From positions 1 through 9,184 of the forward strand of contig JAUYGW010000106.1 in NCBI GenBank assembly GCA_030690245.1: 9,184 nucleotides of DNA, read 5' to 3'. How positions within the stretch are numbered: position 1 is the stretch's first letter; the number at the start of each line of letters is the position of its first letter. Positions 1-4,335 of the stretch are shown piece by piece. Position numbers and translations under genes: made by a program. The notes under the pieces were generated by a model. The model worked only from the letters and a program-made list of their open reading frames with translations, was not told the origin of the DNA and did no database searches. The DNA is from Gallionella sp. (GTDB lineage: Bacteria > Pseudomonadota > Gammaproteobacteria > Burkholderiales > Gallionellaceae).

Positions 1-56
1 AGAGCATCCTTGGTCTCACGGCTCAGGCGGACGGTCAGAACAGCAGTATCAGGCAT
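1..56 (-). CDS. Partial ribbon-helix-helix (CopG/ParD-like) DNA-binding protein, N-terminus only
   Basis: Only the first 18 codons are inside the window, reading MPDTAVLTVRLSRETKDA. A short polar start followed by the pattern VLTVRLSRETKDA is typical of the beta-strand and first helix of ribbon-helix-helix repressors and antitoxins, where the strand makes the DNA contacts. The ATG at 56-54 is preceded by a GGAGA Shine-Dalgarno sequence (65-61) with a 4-base gap, which supports this start. Upstream lie a perfect TATAAT and a 13-bp palindrome, as expected for an autoregulated antitoxin. The partner gene, if any, would lie left of the window, so a toxin-antitoxin role is only inferred. A plain CopG-type regulator is equally possible. 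Confidence 0.55.
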   Translation of the reverse strand, partial: MPDTAVLTVRLSRETKDA

Positions 57-103
57 GATATCTCCATAAAGTTATTGGCACGCTGGCGATAATAACACGG
101 TGA

Positions 104-126
104 ATTATAGCCGGACTGTAACAGTC
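104..126 (-). promoter_or_regulatory. Candidate promoter -10 box and operator palindrome for the RHH gene
   Basis: On the minus strand a perfect TATAAT occupies 109-104, about 48 bases ahead of the RHH start codon. Immediately upstream (114-126) is the 13-bp perfect palindrome GACTGT-A-ACAGTC, placed where the spacer between -35 and -10 would be. No good -35 hexamer is visible at 16-18 bp. A repressor bound to the palindrome would block polymerase, which fits self-regulation by the RHH protein. The binding partner is inferred. Confidence 0.4.
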
Positions 127-164
127 AGCGTGGGCAGATAACGTTGAAATGCGGCGTATGCAAC

Positions 165-191
165 TGACGAAAATCGTCACTCTGCTGACGA
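165..191. promoter_or_regulatory. Candidate enhancer site for a PilR-like activator upstream of pilA
   Basis: TGACGA (165-170), AAA, TCGTCA (174-179) form a perfect 6-bp-arm inverted repeat. A third TGACGA (186-191) follows 21 bp from the first, two helical turns. The cluster sits roughly 100-127 bp upstream of the predicted pilA transcription start, within the range where sigma-54 enhancer-binding proteins act. In Pseudomonas, PilR activates pilA from such upstream sites, but the sequence here is not the published Pseudomonas motif, so the assignment rests on position and symmetry only. Confidence 0.3.
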
Positions 192-265
192 GTTTAAGCC
201 GAAGACTGGCGGACAGATCTAGGTTGATTATCTGATAGTGTAGACAAAACAATAGGTTGCAATGT

Positions 266-280
266 TGGCACGGTCATTGC
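266..280 (+). promoter_or_regulatory. Sigma-54 (RpoN) promoter of pilA
   Basis: TGGCACGGTCATTGC matches the RpoN consensus TGGCACG-N4-TTGC completely, with GG at 267-268 (-25/-24) and GC at 279-280 (-13/-12). This places the transcription start near 292 and gives a leader of about 96 nt before the pilA ATG at 388. RpoN-dependent transcription of pilA, activated by the PilS-PilR two-component system, is established in several proteobacteria. The site overlaps the far-upstream in-frame ATG at 262, which rules out that codon as the gene start. Confidence 0.88.
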
Positions 281-292
281 GTTACTTATCGC

Positions 293-330
293 AACACACG
301 CTATGGTGTGTTAACCAGCGACTAGGCTGG
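293..330 (+). promoter_or_regulatory. Two tandem hairpins at the 5' end of the pilA transcript
   Basis: Hairpin 1 pairs AACACAC (293-299) with GTGTGTT (306-312) across a 6-base loop. Hairpin 2 pairs CCAGC (315-319) with GCTGG (326-330). With the predicted start near 292, hairpin 1 would lie at the very 5' end of the mRNA, a position where stem-loops protect transcripts from 5'-dependent decay. That suits a highly expressed pilin message. Stability and role are inferred from pairing alone. Confidence 0.45.
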
Positions 331-387
331 CGTAGCTTAGTAGCTTGGTCGAATGGCTATACAACGTACCCTAAAGGAGATTCAAAC

Positions 388-837
388 ATGAAGAACGTAC
401 AAAAAGGTTTTACCCTGATCGAATTGATGATCGTGGTTGCAATTATCGGTATTCTGGCCGCTGTGGCGATTCCTGCATACAGCGACTACACCAAGAAAGC
501 CAAGTTCACGGAGGTAATTCAAGCGACTCAGGCTATCAAGACCGCCGTGGAAATCTGTGCCACTGAGCTAAACGATCTTACTGGTTGCGCGGCGGGTAGT
601 AACGGCATCCCTGCTACGATTGGCGCTGCTGGTGCCACTCCGATTGCAGGAAAGTATATTGCTTATGTGACTACCGCTGATGAAGGTATAATTACTGCGC
701 AAGCGATTACTGCGATTGATGGTTCCACAGCAAATACGGGTGCGACCATCGTATTGACTCCAACCTACAGCTCCACTTCGGGTGTCAAATGGGCTACCTC
801 AGGCACTTGCTCGCCAAAACTTTGCAAGGCTGACTAA
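388..837 (+). CDS. pilA: Type IV major pilin PilA (type IVa prepilin)
   Basis: A 149-residue prepilin, the structural subunit of type IV pili used for adhesion, twitching motility and DNA uptake. It has a short basic leader MKNVQKG, cut after Gly7 by the prepilin peptidase PilD, which then methylates Phe8. [20 protein letters not shown] follows, with the conserved Glu at mature position 5 (Glu12 of the precursor) and the hydrophobic assembly helix. The globular part has four cysteines (57, 67, 141, 146). The last pair would close an unusually short C-terminal loop (CSPKLC), whereas classical D-regions enclose a dozen or more residues. The start at 388 is chosen because AAAGGAGA lies 8 bases upstream and the leader peptide begins there; an in-frame ATG at 262 falls inside the promoter. 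The gene has its own sigma-54 promoter and terminator. Family assignment is very secure; being the major rather than a minor pilin is inferred from the promoter. Confidence 0.95.
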   Translation: MKNVQKGFTLIELMIVVAIIGILAAVAIPAYSDYTKKAKFTEVIQATQAIKTAVEICATELNDLTGCAAGSNGIPATIGAAGATPIAGKYIAYVTTADEGIITAQAITAIDGSTANTGATIVLTPTYSSTSGVKWATSGTCSPKLCKAD

Positions 838-861
838 CCTGTATTCATAAACTGTACGATG

Positions 862-892
862 ACACCCCTCACTAGTGAGGGGTGTTTTTTTT
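862..892 (+). terminator. Strong intrinsic terminator after pilA
   Basis: Positions 862-885 are a perfect palindrome whose arms are ACACCCCTCA and TGAGGGGTGT around CTAG, followed by eight T residues (885-892). It begins 24 bases after the pilA stop. The next gene's Shine-Dalgarno (GGAGA, 893-897) touches the T-tract, so the terminator probably also sets how much transcript reaches the downstream glycosyltransferase. Confidence 0.95.
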
Positions 893-902
893 GGAGAAAT
901 TA

Positions 903-2546
903 ATGTTCCGAACCTGCGGGCAATCTACAGCGGCACAATCAATGCTGAAAAAGTACGGGTGGGCATGGATTTTTCCGCTATTTCTGGCGCTGGCAGTTGC
1001 CGTACTGTACGGGCAATTCCTGTGGAATTCGATCATGTTTGATGATCTGCAGTTCTTCATGGTGGACAACGAAGGTAATCAGCCCGTTTCCGGTTATCAC
1101 TTTTCCTGGTTTGAATTGCGTTCTTTACCGTACTCTACGCTGGCCTGGACCAAAGCATGGTTCGGTCTGGATTTGATCTACTTTCGGCTGGGCAACCTGC
1201 TGCTGCACGCGGCAGTAACGATTTCTCTGTTTTTTTTCCTGGCGCGTTTGTTTGGCGCCATATATGGCGCGCGCGCCGATGCGTTGCTGAGTTCCCGTGC
1301 GCTGGCCTTTTGCGCGGCATTGTTGTTCGCGCTGCATCCGATTGCGGTGTATGCGGCGGGTTATCTGGTACAGCGCACCATCCTCATGGCGACATTGTTC
1401 GGCCTGCTGGCCATGCTGGCTTATCTGCATGGCAGCGTGCGGCAAAAGCCGCTGTGGTTATGGATGAGTGTGCCGCTTTACTATCTGGCGGTGTTTTCCA
1501 AGGAGCACGCCATCATGCTGCCGGCGGTGCTGCTGGCGCTGACGGTGTTGTTGCATGACGACTGGCGCGCGAAGCTGCGGCAGCGCTGGGGTGTGTTCGT
1601 TGCGCTCGCCGCGATTGCGTTGTTCGTGATTGCCGCCAAGAGGGGCGTGCTGGGATCGGTATATGAAATTGACGCGCCGGAGATGCTGGACGCCGAGAGT
1701 GGGTTAAGTTATCCATTGAGCGTGCTGACGCAAGCGTGGCTGTTCTTCAAATATGCCGGCTTGTGGCTGTTTCCCAACCCGGCATGGACGTCGATCGATA
1801 TGCGCGAGCCTTTCGCACAATCACTGCTGTCTCCTTTTGCGCTGGCGTTTGTTGCGTTTCTCGCCTGGGGTGCGGGCGCGGTGTGGCTGCTGATGAAGCG
1901 CGGTCGAGCCGGGTTGGTCGGGCTGGCCATGCTGTTCCCGTGGCTGATGTTCATGACGGAGCTCTCCACGGTGCGTATCCAGGAATCGTTCGTGCTATAC
2001 CGCAGCTACCTGTGGGCGGCGGGGGCATGCTGTTTGCTACCGGTGCTGCTGGATAAGCTGGATAAAAAAATAGCGTCTGTTATCGTGGCCGTGGTAGCGC
2101 TGGCGATGTTTCCCATTTCGATGGAGCGGCTCAGTTCATTCGGCCATCCATTTTTGATGTGGAATGACGCGGAAAAGTTGGTGAAAGATAAGTTGGATCT
2201 GCCGGGGGTTTATCGCATCTACTATAACCGCGGAACGGAGTTGCTCAAGGCGGATAAATACGATGATGCAATCAAAGATCTGACTCTGGCGGTTACACTC
2301 CATCCGGACTGGCCTTTTTCATACAACAATCTGGGAGCGGCCTACATGAAAAAAAGTGAATGGCGCGCAGCGGCAGATGCCTTCACCAAAGCTATTGATA
2401 TAGCTGAAAAAAAGAAGATGGGCTTTAATCCAAAACCATATTACGGGCGCGCTATGGCCTATGAGACAATGGGCGAAATTGGCAAAGCGAGGGAGGACTA
2501 TCGGGTAACCTGCCGCCTGGCCGGGAAGGGATGCGAAAAACTCTAA
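903..2546 (+). CDS. Polytopic GT-C-type membrane glycosyltransferase with C-terminal TPRs; candidate pilin glycosylation enzyme
   Basis: A 547-residue inner-membrane protein. The first transmembrane helix (about 20-42) is followed by an acidic FDD at 46-48 at the start of the first periplasmic loop, where GT-C enzymes using lipid-linked sugars keep catalytic acidic residues. Later landmarks resemble TMTC/ArnT-like GT-C proteins: FRLGNLLLHA (94-103), ALHPIAVYAAGYLVQR (143-158) and FSKEHAIMLP (198-207). About ten hydrophobic helices run to about residue 405. Three TPR-like repeats follow (about 435-468, 469-504, 509-542), the first containing YYNRGTELLKADKYDDAI. The ATG at 903 is chosen because GGAGA (893-897) precedes it; the GTG at 882 lies inside the terminator palindrome. 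Directly following pilA, as pilin glycosyltransferases such as TfpO and TfpW do, suggests that the pilin is the acceptor and the TPRs help recognise it. The fold is fairly sure. Sugar, acceptor and activity are inferred, and a glycosyltransferase acting on another envelope target is possible. Confidence 0.65.
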   Translation: MFRTCGQSTAAQSMLKKYGWAWIFPLFLALAVAVLYGQFLWNSIMFDDLQFFMVDNEGNQPVSGYHFSWFELRSLPYSTLAWTKAWFGLDLIYFRLGNLLLHAAVTISLFFFLARLFGAIYGARADALLSSRALAFCAALLFALHPIAVYAAGYLVQRTILMATLFGLLAMLAYLHGSVRQKPLWLWMSVPLYYLAVFSKEHAIMLPAVLLALTVLLHDDWRAKLRQRWGVFVALAAIALFVIAAKRGVLGSVYEIDAPEMLDAESGLSYPLSVLTQAWLFFKYAGLWLFPNPAWTSIDMREPFAQSLLSPFALAFVAFLAWGAGAVWLLMKRGRAGLVGLAMLFPWLMFMTELSTVRIQESFVLYRSYLWAAGACCLLPVLLDKLDKKIASVIVAVVALAMFPISMERLSSFGHPFLMWNDAEKLVKDKLDLPGVYRIYYNRGTELLKADKYDDAIKDLTLAVTLHPDWPFSYNNLGAAYMKKSEWRAAADAFTKAIDIAEKKKMGFNPKPYYGRAMAYETMGEIGKAREDYRVTCRLAGKGCEKL

Positions 2547-2568
2547 CTCGAACGGTGGCGTTCCGGGC

Positions 2569-2691
2569 TTATTGCCGGTGCGCCCCTGCCATCTCGCGCA
2601 ATTCCCGCAAATCGCTCTCGATCATGGAAAGCTGGTAGAAGCTTCCGCCTGCCTGTTTCGCCAATTCGAGTTGTTCGATCGCCGCATGCAG
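2569..2691 (-). pseudogene. Truncated duplicate of the 3' end of bepA
   Basis: Positions 2590-2691 match 4360-4461, the 3' end of intact bepA, at 99 of 102 bases without gaps. They encode the same 34 residues, from LHAAIEQLELAKQAGGS through to LRELREM. The three differences (2610, 2650, 2664) are all synonymous. Beyond the match the frame continues to its own stop as MAGAHRQ (TAA at 2571-2569) against MLGAPGKK in bepA, so this copy has a natural but different C-terminus. The upstream break at 2691/2692 abuts a REP-like palindrome. An ATG at 2754 gives an open 61-codon frame through the fragment, but there is no Shine-Dalgarno and no protease domain, so it is called a gene remnant. Confidence 0.88.
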
Positions 2692-2696
2692 CCCGC

Positions 2697-2731
2697 GTAG
2701 GGCGGATGAGCGTAGCGTTATCCGCCGCATG
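2697..2731. repeat. REP-like palindromic element
   Basis: GGCGGAT (2701-2707) and ATCCGCC (2720-2726) form 7-bp arms around GAGCGTAGCGTT, in the context GTAGGGCGGATGAGCG. Sequences of this form are familiar as dispersed intergenic repeats in proteobacteria (recalled, not searched). GCCGCATG occurs as an 8-bp direct repeat on both sides (2681-2688 and 2724-2731), consistent with a target duplication or a microhomology junction. The element marks exactly where similarity to bepA ends. Confidence 0.6.
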
Positions 2732-2821
2732 ACAGTCATATGTCGGCAATTCATGAGAGCCAGGTTCGGATTAAATTCGAGTCAGAACAACCAAGGGTTC
2801 TAACATTCCAATATTTTGTCT

Positions 2822-3184
2822 CTACGCCGCCTTGCGTAGCGTCTTGTGGATACTGATGTCGTCGTAGGGTGCAAAGAGACCGTTGGCGCGTTTTTCGATT
2901 AGTTCTAGCTCGGCAAGCATCTGGACATCATCATAGACATTTCGATAATCGCGATTGAGTTTTCCGGCCAATTGCCGGATGCTCAACCCTTCATGCTGGG
3001 CGACATACTCCAGCAGGCTCATTCTCTTGTCTGTCAGCACCGCATGCAATTGCCCGTAGCTTGAAAATGAGAGCCTGGTTCCAGCCTCTGCCATTTCTTC
3101 TCCCGCATCTACCCGCGCCGCCCATTCCAGCAGCGCCTGTTGTTCATCTTTCGGATTGATGACCGCGATCTCGATGTGTTTCAT
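2822..3184 (-). CDS. tumA: TumA-type antitoxin / HVO_A0114-like winged-helix DNA-binding protein
   Basis: A 120-residue soluble protein. The second half (about 55-105) has a winged-helix pattern, with RMSLLEYVAQHEGLSIRQLA, then a likely recognition helix NRDYRNVYDDVQMLAELELI and a wing ending in GLFAPYDDISIH. This resembles the MarR/HVO_A0114-like regulators paired with TumE-family toxins. The N-terminal part (MKHIEIAVINPKDEQ and on) probably mediates dimerisation or toxin contact. The ATG (3184-3182) overlaps the stop of the upstream toxin gene as ATGA, so the two are translationally coupled, and AGGAGA lies 6 bases upstream within the toxin gene. Its probable operator is the large palindrome at 3471-3503. 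Toxin-first order fits a module in which the antitoxin also represses the operon. The pairing is recognised from sequence style; the antitoxin activity is inferred. Confidence 0.72.
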   Translation of the reverse strand: MKHIEIAVINPKDEQQALLEWAARVDAGEEMAEAGTRLSFSSYGQLHAVLTDKRMSLLEYVAQHEGLSIRQLAGKLNRDYRNVYDDVQMLAELELIEKRANGLFAPYDDISIHKTLRKAA

Positions 3185-3477
3185 TTGATTTCTCCTGATA
3201 GCTGTTCGATGTCTGTGTCAAAGTCGCGCAACAGCTGCACAAGCGACACAAAAACATACACCGACTCCACTTCTTCCGGCCCGACGTGACGATGATCGCC
3301 TTTTCCGGTCTCGTTGTCGTAGCGCACAATGGTTTTACCGCTTTTGCCGCAATAAAGCCGATATTTCAACGCATGCAGCCTGCCTTCGGTGGTTTGCGGC
3401 AACTTCCATATCTTGCGCTGAATAATACGGCCATCAGTCAGAATGGTTTTGGTATCGAGAATCAGCCGCGCTTGCAT
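3181..3477 (-). CDS. tumE: TumE-family toxin (DUF6516-like)
   Basis: A 98-residue protein with the features I associate with TumE/DUF6516: an N-terminal strand region MQARLILDTKTIL, LKYRLYCGKSGKTIVRYDNE (about residues 37-56), the charged stretch TGKGDHRHVGP with closely spaced histidines (62 and 64), and a final helix ending in LLRDFDTDIEQL. The His/Asp cluster suggests a catalytic or nucleic-acid-binding role, but the mechanism is not known to me. The gene precedes and overlaps its partner tumA by four bases. The ATG (3477-3475) has no Shine-Dalgarno and lies inside a 33-bp palindrome. An in-frame TAG four codons upstream (within the likely -10) excludes an earlier ATG, GTG or TTG. A predicted promoter would start transcription at or within a base or two of this ATG, making the message possibly leaderless. 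Confidence 0.72.
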   Translation of the reverse strand: MQARLILDTKTILTDGRIIQRKIWKLPQTTEGRLHALKYRLYCGKSGKTIVRYDNETGKGDHRHVGPEEVESVYVFVSLVQLLRDFDTDIEQLSGEIK

Positions 3478-3511
3478 GATGGTATTCTATACCATCATGC
3501 AAGGATTGCAA
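3471..3511 (-). promoter_or_regulatory. tumE-tumA promoter with operator palindrome over the start codon
   Basis: CTTGCATGATGGTAT (3471-3485), a TCT spacer, and ATACCATCATGCAAG (3489-3503) form a perfect inverted repeat with 15-bp arms. On the minus strand a -10-like TAGAAT (3489-3484) sits at its centre, and TTGCAA (3511-3506) lies 16 bp upstream as a -35. The expected transcription start falls near 3477, the A of the tumE ATG. A repressor on this palindrome would cover both the promoter and the start codon, which fits autorepression by TumA. The palindrome is certain; promoter use and the bound protein are inferred. Confidence 0.65.
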
Positions 3512-3676
3512 CGGCGATGTGAAATGGCTGGCAGATATGCGGTTAGCTCCCAAAATAGCTAAACGTACCCAATGCTGTATGGTTTTTTGTAGGTAGGTGT
3601 TATTTTTGGAAACAACCGGATAAGCACGGTTTGTATTTTAGAATCAGGTTGCGCACCTGCTTTACTTGACCCTGCC

Positions 3677-4006
3677 TCACTCAGCTGCACGCCGCAAGGC
3701 TTGGGTAGCCCATTGGTTCAGGCTCTGCCCGCTCACCTGTGCCGCCACCAGCGCGGCGGTATGCACTTCTGGTGGCACGCGCAACATCAATCGACCACTG
3801 GCAGGTTTTTGCGCCGCACGACCCAATTTGGTGCAGGTTGCCAGATAGTCCTCCACCGCCTCTTTAAATGCTGCGCGCAGCTCCGGCACATTGTCGGCAT
3901 GAAAGCCAATCACATCGGTAATCCCCGCAATATGCCCGATGAAGCAGGCATCCTCATCGCTATATTCAATGCGGGCTGCATAGCCCTTATAAGTCATTGT
4001 ATTCAT
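3677..4006 (-). CDS. hicB: HicB-family antitoxin with C-terminal RHH domain
   Basis: A 109-residue antitoxin. The N-terminal half (about 4-60: TYKGYAARIEYSDEDACFIG, then ITDVIGFHADNVPELRAAF and EAVEDYLATC) is the degenerate RNase-H-like fold that binds and neutralises HicA. The C-terminal part (about 70-107: SGRLMLRVPPEVHTAALVAA and SGQSLNQWATQALRRA) is a ribbon-helix-helix DNA-binding module of the kind that represses the operon. The ATG at 4006 overlaps the hicA stop as ATGA, with GGGGTGA just upstream as the ribosome site. A second ATG (3997) is possible and would shorten the protein by three residues. The length matches the longer HicB class that partners the 80-90-residue HicA proteins. 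Family confidence is high; activity in this organism is inferred. Confidence 0.9.
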   Translation of the reverse strand: MNTMTYKGYAARIEYSDEDACFIGHIAGITDVIGFHADNVPELRAAFKEAVEDYLATCTKLGRAAQKPASGRLMLRVPPEVHTAALVAAQVSGQSLNQWATQALRRAAE

Positions 4007-4257
4007 GGTTTCACCCCAGCTTCGGTTAAAAATAACTTGGCATCTTTAACTTGATACGGATTGGCTTCTTTTGCCGGGTGCGGGCGATGAAATGTGCCAA
4101 CCACGCCGCCCAGTTCGAATCGTACCCGCGAGCCATTGCCTTCAATCAAGATGCAGCCCAGCGCAACAAATAGCGATTCTATCCGTGCCCATTCCAGACT
4201 CTTGGGCGGTGGTGGGGAAAAAATAGCTTCCAATGTCTTGCGCTGTGCGTTGTTCAT
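4003..4257 (-). CDS. hicA: HicA-family mRNA-interferase toxin
   Basis: An 84-residue toxin of the HicA double-stranded-RNA-binding-like fold; HicA proteins cut mRNA and tmRNA during stress when HicB is lost. Visible features are MNNAQRKTLEAIFSPPPPKS, the helix WARIESLFVALG (23-34), the strand GNGSRVRFEL (40-49) and FHRPHPAKEA (56-65). Short HicA proteins carry GSHH with a catalytic His. This longer subclass usually has GSRV at that place, with the histidines in FHRPHP, so the absence of GSH is probably a subclass trait rather than damage. The ATG at 4257 is preferred to an in-frame TTG at 4293 because family members begin near MNxxxRKTLEAIF. It lacks a clear Shine-Dalgarno, so toxin translation may be weak. 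bepA ends 78 bp upstream on the same strand with no terminator seen between. Confidence 0.88.
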   Translation of the reverse strand: MNNAQRKTLEAIFSPPPPKSLEWARIESLFVALGCILIEGNGSRVRFELGGVVGTFHRPHPAKEANPYQVKDAKLFLTEAGVKP

Positions 4258-4269
4258 GCTGGCTATTGT

Positions 4270-4308
4270 TGCAAGCGCTATCGGTGAATGCAAGCGGTTT
4301 ATGCAAGC
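4270..4308. repeat. Three GCTTGCA direct repeats upstream of hicA
   Basis: On the minus strand GCTTGCA occurs at 4308-4302, 4295-4289 and 4276-4270, spaced 13 and 19 bp, between a -10-like TAAAAT (4326-4321) and the hicA ATG. No good -35 is visible. Iterated short sites ahead of a toxin-antitoxin operon often bind the antitoxin, so HicB binding is a reasonable guess. The repeats are short and partly share the TTGCA word common in this region. Confidence 0.3.
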
Positions 4309-4335
4309 AATAGAGACCGCATTTTATCGGATTGG

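Noticed and set aside
262..387. N-terminal extension of pilA from an ATG at 262
   Set aside because: That codon lies in the sigma-54 promoter, upstream of the predicted transcription start, and the prepilin leader begins at 388 behind a good ribosome site.
882..902. GTG start for the glycosyltransferase at 882
   Set aside because: It falls inside the terminator stem and T-tract; the ATG at 903 has a proper GGAGA.
1125..2056. Open frames overlapping the glycosyltransferase on both strands
   Set aside because: They are Arg/Ala/Gln-rich shadow translations without motifs, inside a continuous membrane-protein gene.
2550..2563. GAACG-GTGG-CGTTC hairpin as a terminator of the glycosyltransferase gene
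   Set aside because: Only five base pairs and no following T-run.
2569..2754. A real 61-residue gene carrying the bepA C-terminal sequence
   Set aside because: No Shine-Dalgarno, no complete domain, and the first codons derive from a REP-like palindrome; better explained as a remnant.
3542..3562. TTAGCT/AGCTAA inverted repeat between hicB and tumE as a terminator
   Set aside because: Six-bp AT-rich arms with an 8-base loop and no T-tract on either strand; no functional reading is supported.
4003..4257. HicA inactivated because the GSHH histidine is missing
   Set aside because: The longer HicA subclass commonly has GSRV here and keeps FHRPHP, so this looks like a normal member.
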